Assembly (NCBI GenBank): GCA_021823385.1
Contig: JAKAOC010000035.1
Coordinates: forward strand, 1 to 10,520
Length of the DNA: 10,520 bases
Origin: Actinomycetes bacterium
Lineage (GTDB): Bacteria; Actinomycetota; Acidimicrobiia; Acidimicrobiales; Acidimicrobiaceae
Reading direction: 5' to 3'
The notes under the pieces are model-generated. The model saw nothing but the letters and a program-made list of their open reading frames with translations, made no database searches and was not told the DNA's origin. Positions 1 through 7,111 of the stretch are shown here, one piece after another. Position 1 is the stretch's first letter. Each line of letters starts with the position of its first letter. Position numbers and translations under genes: made by a program.

Positions 1-19
1 CAAGTTGCGGAGCGAGTCC

Positions 20-1267
20 ATGGAGTTCTCTACGATCACTCCTTACATAGAGGCCACCGCCCTCGGCCTGGGCGTAGGAATGGAGCGGGAATGGGACAGC
101 CGCGACGGCGGCGAGCTGGCTACCGGATCCCGCACCTTCGCCCTTATCAGCCTGCTGGGCTGCGTAGCTGCGTCGCTCGGCCCGTACATGGTGGCAGCGG
201 GCCTGCTGGCCGTGGGGGCCCTTGGCGTCGTCGCCTACATGCGCACAGCGGTCAAGGACATCGGCGCCACTACGGAAGTCGCACTGGCCCTCACCTATGC
301 CCTCGGGGCACTCGTTTGGCGAAACGCGCAGCTCGCACTTGGCTTGGCCGTCGTGGCCGTCGTGCTGCTCGCCTCCAAGCGGCGCATCCACGGACTCACC
401 GAAAGCTGGCTCAGCCAGGTGGAGGTCGACGACGCCATACGCTTCTTCGTGATCGCCTTCGTCGTCCTGCCCGTTCTTCCTGACAGGGTACTCGGCCCCT
501 ACGGCGCCATAAATCCGTACCACATCTGGATCCTGGTGGTGGCGATGACCGGAATCAGCTGGCTCGGCTACATCGCGGTACGGCTCGTGGGGGCCTCCAA
601 AGGAACTTTGGTCGCCGGCTTTGCCGGAGGCTTCATCTCCGCATCGGCCACCACCGCGTCAATGGGGGCGGCCTCCCGGCAGCCCGGGGCGCGCAAGGGG
701 GTGCTGCTCGCCGGAGCGATCGGGGCGAGCGTGGCGACACCGGTCCAGCTCTTTCTGGTCCTGGGCGTTGCAAGCCCCAAGGTGCTCGCCGCCATGGTCG
801 CGCCCCTCGCTTCCGCCTTAGGATTGCTTGTGGCCGAAGGCGCTCTGATCTACTACCTGACCCGGGGCGCCAACCAAGATTCGGACAGGGCCCCCGCGAG
901 CCGCCGACCGTTTTCGCTGGTCCCGGCGCTGATTCTTGCTGCACTGATCACCCTGGTTCTCGTGGTGTCACGATGGGGCGCAGAGGAATTCGGTGCGGCG
1001 GGAACCGTCTTCACGACGGCCTTGGCCGGCTTTGCAGACGCCCACGCCCCGGTGCTGTCAGCGGCGTCCCTGGTCACGGCCGGCTCCCTGAGCGAGCACG
1101 TCGCGGTCCTTGCGGGCTCCGCGGCGCTACTCACCAACACGGCCACCAAGGCGATCCTGGCCTTTGTTTCGGGAGGGGTGCGCTTCGGGGTACCATTTGC
1201 GGTCCTTATGACTCCCCCGGTGGCCGGGTTTGCGATCGCCCTCTTTGCGACGGGCGCCTCGGCCTAG
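20..1267 (+). CDS. MgtC/SapB-DUF4010 family integral membrane protein
   Basis: A polytopic inner-membrane protein of 415 residues. The first part (about residues 8-120) has the MgtC/SapB-like opening: GLGVGMEREW at about 16-25, then GSRTFALISLLG at 36-47. The second half matches DUF4010 proteins: AGFAGGFISASATTASMG at about 199-216, AGFADAHAPVLSAAS near 336-350, and NTATKAILAFVSGG near 373-386. Around ten hydrophobic segments are visible. Proteins of this two-part architecture are usually about 400-430 residues, so it looks complete. Their function is unknown; MgtC itself is linked to Mg2+ homeostasis and virulence, but that should not be transferred to this family. I chose the ATG at 20 because CGGAG at 8-12 sits 7 nt upstream; an in-frame TTG at 5 is the alternative. 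The gene converges on the ABC ATPase gene and shares CTAG at the stops, so it is not part of the ilv operon. Family call good, function unknown. Confidence 0.85.
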   Translation: MEFSTITPYIEATALGLGVGMEREWDSRDGGELATGSRTFALISLLGCVAASLGPYMVAAGLLAVGALGVVAYMRTAVKDIGATTEVALALTYALGALVWRNAQLALGLAVVAVVLLASKRRIHGLTESWLSQVEVDDAIRFFVIAFVVLPVLPDRVLGPYGAINPYHIWILVVAMTGISWLGYIAVRLVGASKGTLVAGFAGGFISASATTASMGAASRQPGARKGVLLAGAIGASVATPVQLFLVLGVASPKVLAAMVAPLASALGLLVAEGALIYYLTRGANQDSDRAPASRRPFSLVPALILAALITLVLVVSRWGAEEFGAAGTVFTTALAGFADAHAPVLSAASLVTAGSLSEHVAVLAGSAALLTNTATKAILAFVSGGVRFGVPFAVLMTPPVAGFAIALFATGASA

Positions 1268-1275
1268 GAGGGCGA
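1236..1275. repeat. 8-bp inverted repeat spanning the shared stop codons
   Basis: TCGCCCTC at 1236-1243 is perfectly mirrored by GAGGGCGA at 1268-1275, with a 24-nt GC-rich loop that contains both stop codons. It lies where two convergent genes meet with no spacer, so it could act as a bidirectional terminator placed inside coding sequence. Neither strand has a T tract after the stem, so a Rho-independent role is not demonstrated. A chance repeat in GC-rich DNA is also possible. Confidence 0.35.
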
Positions 1276-1956
1276 CTCGATCCTGCTGCGGTCGGGCTTT
1301 CCCTGGTAGACGAGCTTCCCTTCGGAAATTGCCAGCATGGCACCGCACACTTGCAGAAGGTCCGGCAGGTGCGTGGCCACCAGCACCGCGGCACCGGCTT
1401 CGGCAGCCTCGGTGAGCGAAGTGGCGAGCGACCGCACGCCGGGCCCGTCCAACCCATTGGACGGCTCATCGAGGATAAGCAGCTTGAACGGCCGCACCAG
1501 GCCCATCGCCAAGGACACCTTCTGGCGCTGGCCTCTCGAGAACCCCGAAGGGAGGGAGTCGCGCAGTTCCGTTATGGAGAAACGCTTCAGGAGGTCGTCA
1601 GCCCGGCCGGAGAAGTCCTCCACTCCGCAGAGCCGGGCCGAGAAGGCCAGGTGCTCCCAGACGGTGAGATCAGCGTAAAGGGCGGGTTCGTCGAAGATGA
1701 TCGAGGTGACGGAACGCGCCTGGCGGGAGCCCGCTCCGGCGCCAAGTATCTCGATCCGGCCCGAATCGGGCTTGGAAAGGCCTGCGACGGTACGGATGAT
1801 GGTCGTCTTCCCCGAGCCGTTCGGGCCGACCAAGGCGGTTACCGAACCTGGCAATAGAGCGAAGCTGATGCCGTTGACGGCCGCATGGTGGTCGAAGCTC
1901 TTTGCCAGCTCCTTAACCTCCAGCACCTTGGCTTTGGTCTTGGCCTCAGCAGCCAT
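1264..1956 (-). CDS. ABC transporter ATP-binding protein (exporter-type, EcsA-like)
   Basis: A 230-residue cytoplasmic nucleotide-binding subunit that should power the adjacent membrane protein by ATP hydrolysis. Visible motifs in order: Walker A GPNGSGKTT (44-52), a Q-loop region FDEPALYADLTVWEHL (88-103), signature FSRGQRQ (139-145), Walker B LLILDEP (159-165), D-loop SNGLD (166-170) and H-loop His196. The Q-loop position, normally Gln in PQEPALY-type sequences, appears to be Asp89; as I recall it, acidic residues here occur in EcsA/BcrA-like exporter ATPases, so the protein need not be inactive. Length is normal for a single-domain ATPase. The ATG at 1956 is supported by GAGGAG 11 nt upstream. 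The gene follows the permease gene by 15 nt and is the last gene of the ilvB-ilvN-ilvC operon. Its stop overlaps the stop of the convergent plus-strand gene. Class is certain; substrate is unknown. Confidence 0.93.
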   Translation of the reverse strand: MAAEAKTKAKVLEVKELAKSFDHHAAVNGISFALLPGSVTALVGPNGSGKTTIIRTVAGLSKPDSGRIEILGAGAGSRQARSVTSIIFDEPALYADLTVWEHLAFSARLCGVEDFSGRADDLLKRFSITELRDSLPSGFSRGQRQKVSLAMGLVRPFKLLILDEPSNGLDGPGVRSLATSLTEAAEAGAAVLVATHLPDLLQVCGAMLAISEGKLVYQGKPDRSRIESPS

Positions 1957-1971
1957 GGTTCACAATGCTCC

Positions 1972-3540
1972 TCATTCGGCCGATATCACGTTCCGGGTCC
2001 GCAGCCAGGCCCAGATTCCGACCGGCACGACCAGGGAGAAGAAAGCTCCCGACAGCGCATCGGTTTCGGGCGGCCTCCCCAGGCTAACCGCGTTGTGCGA
2101 ATTCACAGAAGGCAGGAGCCACACCGAAGCCGCCACCAGCGGGATCAGCTCCAGGAAAACGCCAAAGGATTGGGCCTCGGGGGTAAGCAGGCCGATACCT
2201 ACGCTCGGAGCGCCTGACCTGACCGCAGTGATGGCCGCGCCAAAGACGACGGACACTCCCATCGAGAGCGCGACGGCGGCCCTGACGCCCAAGGGGACGC
2301 CACTTACGAGCAGCGAAGACGCCATTGCGGCCGCCTCGAAGAGCACCACCGAGACTATCACCGGCAGAACGAGGAGCCTTGAAACAGCCCATCCGTCCTC
2401 TACCGGCATGTTGACGAAGTTGACCGGTCGATCGACCACGGAGCTGAGGGCATCCACCAGCTCCAGGCCCGCGGCAAACGCGAGCGGGATCGCGGCCAGG
2501 TAGGCGAGTGCTCCATTCTCCCAGGCGAGGGTGGCCAGCCAGGTGGAGACGAAAACGAGGGCCAGAAGCCGAATGTATCGGCGGACCGACCAGTGCGTGA
2601 AGTTGGCAAGCGAGCGAAGGAAGGGTGCCATGCGGGGGGAGGGCAGCGATCGCCAAAGAAAGGCCAAGGTGCGCCTGGGACGATAACCGTCTTCGGAGAG
2701 GGCTCGAGAGGCGAGGATAACGGCTCGGATATCCCTTGTGGCCAAGCCGAATCGCAGCCTCGATACCATCTCGGAGTGCCGCTCGACCTTCTCGATATCG
2801 GCGCGCCCGCTCTGCAAAACCCCGATTGCCCCCAGCAACGCCCACCCGCCGAGAGCCGCAAAAGCGGCCGCCGTTCCTCCGGTTCCGTAACGCAGGGTCT
2901 CTCCGGATAGGTAGAAGGGATCCGCGTGCAGGCCACTCAGGTAGGAGGCGGCCTCAAAGGCGGCCAGCAAAAACCCAATGCCGTAGGCCACCCGCCTGGC
3001 CAGGCCGAGCGAGAGGGAGATCGTCGAGCCCGTACCATAGGCCACACCCGCCATGGCGCCCAACGCGCCGAACCCCAGCGGCGTGTCAGCGGCGTGCGCC
3101 GTGGAGAGGGTACGGGCGCCGAAGCCGACCGCAGCTCCCAGGAAGGCGCCGCCGACCGCGTAGCGGATCACTGCACGCACCGCCTTGGCACGCAGGAGCC
3201 GTTCGCGATTGACCGGGGACAGGAATAGCAGACGCAGCTCGGCGGGAAAGAGGGAAAGAGGGGCTCCCCGGCTGCCCGCGGCCAATCCGGCTGCCAGGGC
3301 GGCCACCAGCACCACCGCCCCGACATGCGGCGCGGATGAGGAGAAGGCGGCCACCTGGGCCCTGGTGAAGATAAAGAACTTCGAGGAGGTCGCTGCCACG
3401 TCCAGGACGAGCAGCACGGCGATAGCCGAGAAGTACCCTTTTACGATGACGCTAAGCAGGTCGTGACTTGCAGCAAAATGCGACCTGCGTGCGGCGGAGA
3501 GGTCACGGATGACCGCCCTCTCCTGCACACCCTCGTTCAA
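1972..3540 (-). CDS. Polytopic membrane protein, probable ABC exporter permease
   Basis: A 522-residue membrane protein with roughly 12 hydrophobic segments (about 34-52, 72-90, 121-143, 155-178, 184-202, 222-242, 325-340, 345-363, 386-412, 418-439, 459-477, 496-513). Two membrane blocks are separated by a charged, probably cytoplasmic stretch at about 245-320. The PAELRLLFLSPVNRERLLR stretch at 99-117 resembles the loop of large actinobacterial ABC exporter membrane subunits. I do not recognise a specific family; a DUF6297-like or EcsB/ABC-2-like protein is a guess. The start is a TTG directly abutting the ilvC stop (TAGTTG), with GGAGG 4 nt upstream; a GTG at 3528 is the alternative. The ATPase gene follows by 15 nt, so the pair most likely forms a transporter. 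Substrate unknown; export of a branched-chain amino acid or 2-keto acid is inferred only from operon membership. Confidence 0.75.
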   Translation of the reverse strand: MNEGVQERAVIRDLSAARRSHFAASHDLLSVIVKGYFSAIAVLLVLDVAATSSKFFIFTRAQVAAFSSSAPHVGAVVLVAALAAGLAAGSRGAPLSLFPAELRLLFLSPVNRERLLRAKAVRAVIRYAVGGAFLGAAVGFGARTLSTAHAADTPLGFGALGAMAGVAYGTGSTISLSLGLARRVAYGIGFLLAAFEAASYLSGLHADPFYLSGETLRYGTGGTAAAFAALGGWALLGAIGVLQSGRADIEKVERHSEMVSRLRFGLATRDIRAVILASRALSEDGYRPRRTLAFLWRSLPSPRMAPFLRSLANFTHWSVRRYIRLLALVFVSTWLATLAWENGALAYLAAIPLAFAAGLELVDALSSVVDRPVNFVNMPVEDGWAVSRLLVLPVIVSVVLFEAAAMASSLLVSGVPLGVRAAVALSMGVSVVFGAAITAVRSGAPSVGIGLLTPEAQSFGVFLELIPLVAASVWLLPSVNSHNAVSLGRPPETDALSGAFFSLVVPVGIWAWLRTRNVISAE

Positions 3541-4563
<1,023 letters not shown>

Positions 4564-4567
4564 TTGG

Positions 4568-5152
4568 CTAGCTTGCCTTTCCTTTTGAAATTCCTCCGCG
4601 CCCGCTGCCTCTGTTCAGCTTGGCAAGCGCTACGCGGCCGCTCCTCTGGACCTCTATCAGTCCGAAGACCTTGATCAGCTCGGTGAAGTCGTCCAGCTTC
4701 TCCGGGGTATCGGCCAAGGCCAGTGTAAGACGTTCGAGCCCGACGTCCAACACCTTTGCTCCAAAGATCCCGACCAGCTCAAGGATCTGGCCGCGGCTCG
4801 AAATGTCGGCAGCGACCACGGCAAGGAGCAGCTCCTGCTCGACGGCGTCCGCGGGATCTATCTCAGTGATCTTGATGACGTTGATCAGCTTGTGCAACTG
4901 CTTGGTGACTTGCTCGAGCGGTGCCGAATCCAGGTCAACCACCACCGTCAGCCGGCTGAAGCGCTCGTCATCGGTGGGCGCCACCGCAAGGGAGTAGATG
5001 TTGTAGCCGCGCCTGGAGAAGAGCAGGGCCACACGTGCCAACACGCCGGCCCTGTTCTCGACCAAGACGGAGAGAACGTGATGCGATACGCCTCTGGCGC
5101 TGCGGCCCCCCGGGAGGCTCATGGGGACGACGCTCGGTCCCGTGTTGGTCAT
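4568..5152 (-). CDS. ilvN: Acetolactate synthase small (regulatory) subunit
   Basis: Regulatory subunit of acetohydroxyacid synthase. It binds IlvB, raises its activity and in this family confers feedback inhibition by valine. At 194 residues it is somewhat longer than the E. coli IlvH type because of an N-terminal tail of about 22 residues. An ACT domain occupies about 24-97: [20 protein letters not shown] at 25-44, then GYNIYSLAV at 49-57. The conserved C-terminal small-subunit domain runs about 105-180 and ends in the SGRVAL motif (171-176). The start ATG at 5152 overlaps the ilvB stop as ATGA and has AGGAG 7 nt upstream, so translation is probably coupled to keep the subunits balanced. 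The AAAGGAAAGG near its 3' end serves as the ribosome site for ilvC. Confidence 0.97.
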   Translation of the reverse strand: MTNTGPSVVPMSLPGGRSARGVSHHVLSVLVENRAGVLARVALLFSRRGYNIYSLAVAPTDDERFSRLTVVVDLDSAPLEQVTKQLHKLINVIKITEIDPADAVEQELLLAVVAADISSRGQILELVGIFGAKVLDVGLERLTLALADTPEKLDDFTELIKVFGLIEVQRSGRVALAKLNRGSGRGGISKGKAS

Positions 5153-6873
5153 TGGCCTGCTCCTGACATCGGGCCGAGGACGATCTCGTCGTTGGTGGCC
5201 CCGGCCGGGACCATCGGGTAGACCTTTTCGCTGGAGTCGATACGGAATTCGATAACCACCGGACGGTCATTGATTTCATTCGCCTTCTCGATGGCAGGCG
5301 CGACTTCCTCGGGGGCCTCGACCCGCAGCGCCACGCATCCCATCGCCTCGGCCCACTTGACGTAGTCGGGGAGGTCGGGCGAGAGGTAGACCTCGGAATA
5401 GCGCTGGTCGTAGAACATCTCCTGCCACTGGCGCACCATGCCGAGGTAGGCGTTGTTGAGAAGGGCGATCTTGACCGGTATGCGCTCGGCCGAGGCGGTC
5501 ACAAGCTCCTGCGCGGTCATCTGGAAGCACCCGTCGCCATCGACCGCCCAAACCATCTTGTCCGGCCTGCCAACCTTTGCGCCGATGGCAGCCGGCACGG
5601 CGTAACCCATCGTGCCGAGGCCACCGGAGTTCACCCAGGCGTTGGGGTGCTCGAAGCGCCAATACTGTGACGCCCACATTTGGTGCTGTCCCACCCCGGA
5701 TGCGAGGATCGAACCCTCTGGGGTCAGAGACGACAGCGTCTCGATGACGTACTGAGGCTTTAGCGCGCCATTTGACGCGTCACGGTCGTAGGTCAGCGGA
5801 TGGCGCTGCTGCCAGGTGCGGATCTGAGAAATCCACGGCGCGAGGTCGGCTTGATCCATCTCCCCGGCCTCACCCTTGTCCAGCGCCTCGATCAAATCTT
5901 CAATGACCGAGCGCACATCCCCGACTATCGGGATGTCGGCCTGTCGAATCTTTGAAAGTTCGGCGGGATCTATATCCACGTGGATGACCTTGGCCTCGGG
6001 GGCGAACCCCGCGAGCTTGCCCGTAACCCGGTCATCGAATCGCGCGCCAAGGGTAATAAGAAGATCCGACTTCTGCATCGACGTGACCGCGGTGTAATTG
6101 CCGTGCATTCCCGGCATTCCGAGGCAAAGCGGGTGGCTATCGGGGAAAGCGCCGCGGGCCATCAGCGTGGTGACCACGGGAATTCCGGTCTTTTCGGCCA
6201 ATGCGAGCAGCGCACCGGATGCTCCGGCGCGGATAACGCCGCCGCCCACGTAGAGGACCGGGCGCTTGGACTCCTTGATCAACCTGGCAGCCGACTGGAT
6301 CGAGCGGGGGTGGCCCTTGGTGGTTGGCTTGAAGCCCGGCAGGTCGACCGCCTCAGGCCAGTACCAATCCATCATCTGGTTGCTCACGTCCTTGGGCATG
6401 TCGATCAAGACCGGCCCGGGCCGACCACTGGTCGCGACGTGGAAGGCCTCGGCCACCACCTCGGGGACCTCCGAGGCGTCGGTGATGAGCCAGTTGTGCT
6501 TGGTGATGCTCATGGTGATGCCGGTGGTGTCAGCCTCCTGAAAGGCATCGGTGCCAATTGACGAGGTGGCCACCTGACCGGTTATGACGACCATCGGTGT
6601 CGAGTCCATGTATGCATTCGCCAGCGGAGTGACGATGTTGGTGGCCGCCGGGCCAGATGTCACCATGGCTACGCCGGGGCGGTTGGTCACCTGCGCGTAT
6701 CCTTCCGCCATATGACCCGCGCCCTGCTCGTGGCGGACCAGAATGTGGCGGATGGGGGAATCGATGATCGGGTCGTAGACCGGCAGTATCGCTCCACCCG
6801 GAAGGCCGAAGATCACCTCCACACCCTGCATCTCAAGGCTCTTTATCAGGGCCTGTGCCCCAGTTAGTTTCAT
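5149..6873 (-). CDS. ilvB: Acetolactate synthase large (catalytic) subunit
   Basis: ThDP-, FAD- and Mg2+-dependent acetohydroxyacid synthase, condensing pyruvate with pyruvate or 2-oxobutyrate; it commits carbon to valine/leucine or isoleucine. At 574 residues it is of normal length. Visible: [12 protein letters not shown] (23-34), catalytic Glu49 in [15 protein letters not shown], the GTDAFQE motif (107-113), the FAD-domain [10 protein letters not shown] (277-286), and the ThDP/Mg2+ motif GDGCF (446-450) through NN (473-474). Trp483 in VRQWQ corresponds to the herbicide-contact Trp. The site equal to Arabidopsis Pro197 is Ala102, as I recall it being in other actinobacterial enzymes. The ATG at 6873 is preceded by AAAGGA at 6888-6883, 9 nt away. 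It is the first structural gene after the attenuator terminator, overlaps ilvN by 4 nt, and should be regulated by the upstream leader. Confidence 0.98.
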   Translation of the reverse strand: MKLTGAQALIKSLEMQGVEVIFGLPGGAILPVYDPIIDSPIRHILVRHEQGAGHMAEGYAQVTNRPGVAMVTSGPAATNIVTPLANAYMDSTPMVVITGQVATSSIGTDAFQEADTTGITMSITKHNWLITDASEVPEVVAEAFHVATSGRPGPVLIDMPKDVSNQMMDWYWPEAVDLPGFKPTTKGHPRSIQSAARLIKESKRPVLYVGGGVIRAGASGALLALAEKTGIPVVTTLMARGAFPDSHPLCLGMPGMHGNYTAVTSMQKSDLLITLGARFDDRVTGKLAGFAPEAKVIHVDIDPAELSKIRQADIPIVGDVRSVIEDLIEALDKGEAGEMDQADLAPWISQIRTWQQRHPLTYDRDASNGALKPQYVIETLSSLTPEGSILASGVGQHQMWASQYWRFEHPNAWVNSGGLGTMGYAVPAAIGAKVGRPDKMVWAVDGDGCFQMTAQELVTASAERIPVKIALLNNAYLGMVRQWQEMFYDQRYSEVYLSPDLPDYVKWAEAMGCVALRVEAPEEVAPAIEKANEINDRPVVIEFRIDSSEKVYPMVPAGATNDEIVLGPMSGAGQ

Positions 6874-6934
6874 CTCATGCTTTCCTTTGCGTCAAAGTCC
6901 GGAGGATCTTCGCACAGGGGATCCGTTTGGATAC

Positions 6935-6958
6935 AAAAAAGCCTCCCGCGAGGGAGGC
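6935..6958 (-). terminator. Intrinsic terminator of the ilvB attenuator
   Basis: On the minus strand GCCTCCC (6958-6952), loop TCGC and GGGAGGC (6947-6941) form a perfect 7-bp GC-rich stem followed at once by T6 (6940-6935). It lies 33 nt after the leader-peptide stop and 61 nt before the ilvB ATG, in the direction of ilvB transcription. That is the expected position for a transcription attenuator rather than the end of ilvD, whose stop is more than 150 nt upstream with a promoter in between. Confidence 0.9.
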
Positions 6959-6961
6959 GAA

Positions 6962-6994
6962 GCAGCACCGTTCGGAACGCGTCCGCGGCGCTAC
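6962..6994 (-). promoter_or_regulatory. Leader hairpin containing the leader-peptide stop codon
   Basis: The RNA arm GTAGCGCCG+CGGA (6994-6982) pairs with TCCG, an AA bulge, then CGGTGCTGC (6976-6962), around a 5-nt loop CGCGT. This gives 13 pairs, two of them G-U. The TAG stop of the leader peptide is inside the 5' arm. By analogy with trp/ilv attenuators this would be the 1:2 hairpin, which a ribosome at the end of the leader ORF would melt. The 3' arm could instead pair weakly (GGTG at 6969-6966 with CGCC at 6959-6956) across the 5' edge of the terminator stem, a possible but thin antiterminator. Confidence 0.6.
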
Positions 6995-7032
6995 TGGATC
7001 GTTACTACTACTAGAAAAGAGGCGCTTTTCAT
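6991..7032 (-). CDS. ilvB operon leader peptide (attenuator)
   Basis: A 13-codon ORF, ATG to TAG, encoding MKSASFLVVVTIQ. It has one Leu, three consecutive Val (GTA GTA GTA), Thr and Ile in a row at codons 7-12, all three branched-chain amino acids just before the stop. It lies upstream of ilvB and is followed by a hairpin and an intrinsic terminator, the standard layout for ribosome-mediated attenuation. A ribosome starved of Leu-, Val- or Ile-tRNA would stall here and favour read-through into ilvBNC. Note the use of GTA and CTA, codons that look rare in this GC-rich window, which would sharpen stalling. No good Shine-Dalgarno precedes the ATG (AGGA is 10 nt away and is part of a probable -10 box), so it is probably read from a leaderless or nearly leaderless mRNA. 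Leader translation without a ribosome-binding site has been reported for C. glutamicum ilvBNC. Confidence 0.88.
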   Translation of the reverse strand: MKSASFLVVVTIQ

Positions 7033-7048
7033 GTAGGGAACATCCTAC
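7033..7048 (-). repeat. Small inverted repeat over the ilvB -10 box and start site
   Basis: GTAGG (7048-7044), loop ATGTTC, CCTAC (7037-7033) is a perfect 5-bp inverted repeat ending next to the leader ATG. It covers the proposed -10 element and start site. It could be an operator half-site pair or a coincidence; five pairs alone are weak evidence. Confidence 0.3.
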
Positions 7049-7070
7049 TAGCCACCCGGCGCGGATGCAA
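7042..7070 (-). promoter_or_regulatory. SigA-type promoter for the ilvB leader and operon
   Basis: TTGCAT (7070-7065) and TAGGAT (7047-7042) are separated by 17 bp. TAGGAT fits the TAnnnT pattern of actinobacterial -10 boxes. Transcription would start about 7-10 nt downstream, between A7034 and A7032, at or within 2 nt of the leader-peptide ATG. This explains the missing ribosome-binding site and gives ilvB its own promoter despite ilvD lying upstream on the same strand. Confidence 0.65.
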
Positions 7071-7074
7071 TACC

Positions 7075-7103
7075 GCCCTCCCGTCTTGCATGCACGGGAG
7101 GGC
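7075..7103 (-). terminator. Perfect 10-bp hairpin after ilvD
   Basis: The arms GCCCTCCCGT (7075-7084 on the plus strand) and ACGGGAGGGC (7094-7103) are perfectly complementary, with a 9-nt loop. The hairpin begins 8 nt after the ilvD stop, where a terminator is expected, but it is followed by GGTATTGC rather than a T tract. U-less hairpins are proposed as terminators in actinobacteria. It also ends 4 bp from the ilvB -35 box, so an operator or upstream regulatory site is an alternative. Confidence 0.55.
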
Positions 7104-7111
7104 AGATCGCA

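Noticed and set aside
973..1857. A 294-codon plus-strand open frame
   Set aside because: It runs across the end of the DUF4010 gene in another frame and antisense to the ABC ATPase, both of which have clear family motifs. Its product has no recognisable domain and is Gly/Arg-rich, as expected for a shadow frame in GC-rich DNA.
1697..2503. A 268-codon plus-strand open frame
   Set aside because: It is antisense to the ATPase and permease genes, low in complexity (Thr/Ser/Ala-rich) and has no motif. A shadow of the real genes.
6551..6580. Ala102 of IlvB at the site equal to the Pro197 herbicide-resistance position of plants
   Set aside because: Non-Pro residues are normal at this position in actinobacterial enzymes as I recall them, so it is not a sign of selection or of an unusual enzyme.
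6935..6958. Reading the T6 terminator as the end of the ilvD transcript
   Set aside because: It lies more than 150 nt past the ilvD stop and follows a promoter and a branched-chain leader ORF, so it fits an ilvB attenuator far better.
6874..7111. T-box or other riboswitch upstream of ilvB
   Set aside because: I saw no T-box sequence or specifier-loop architecture, and the transcript before the leader ORF is too short to hold an aptamer. The leader peptide explains the region.
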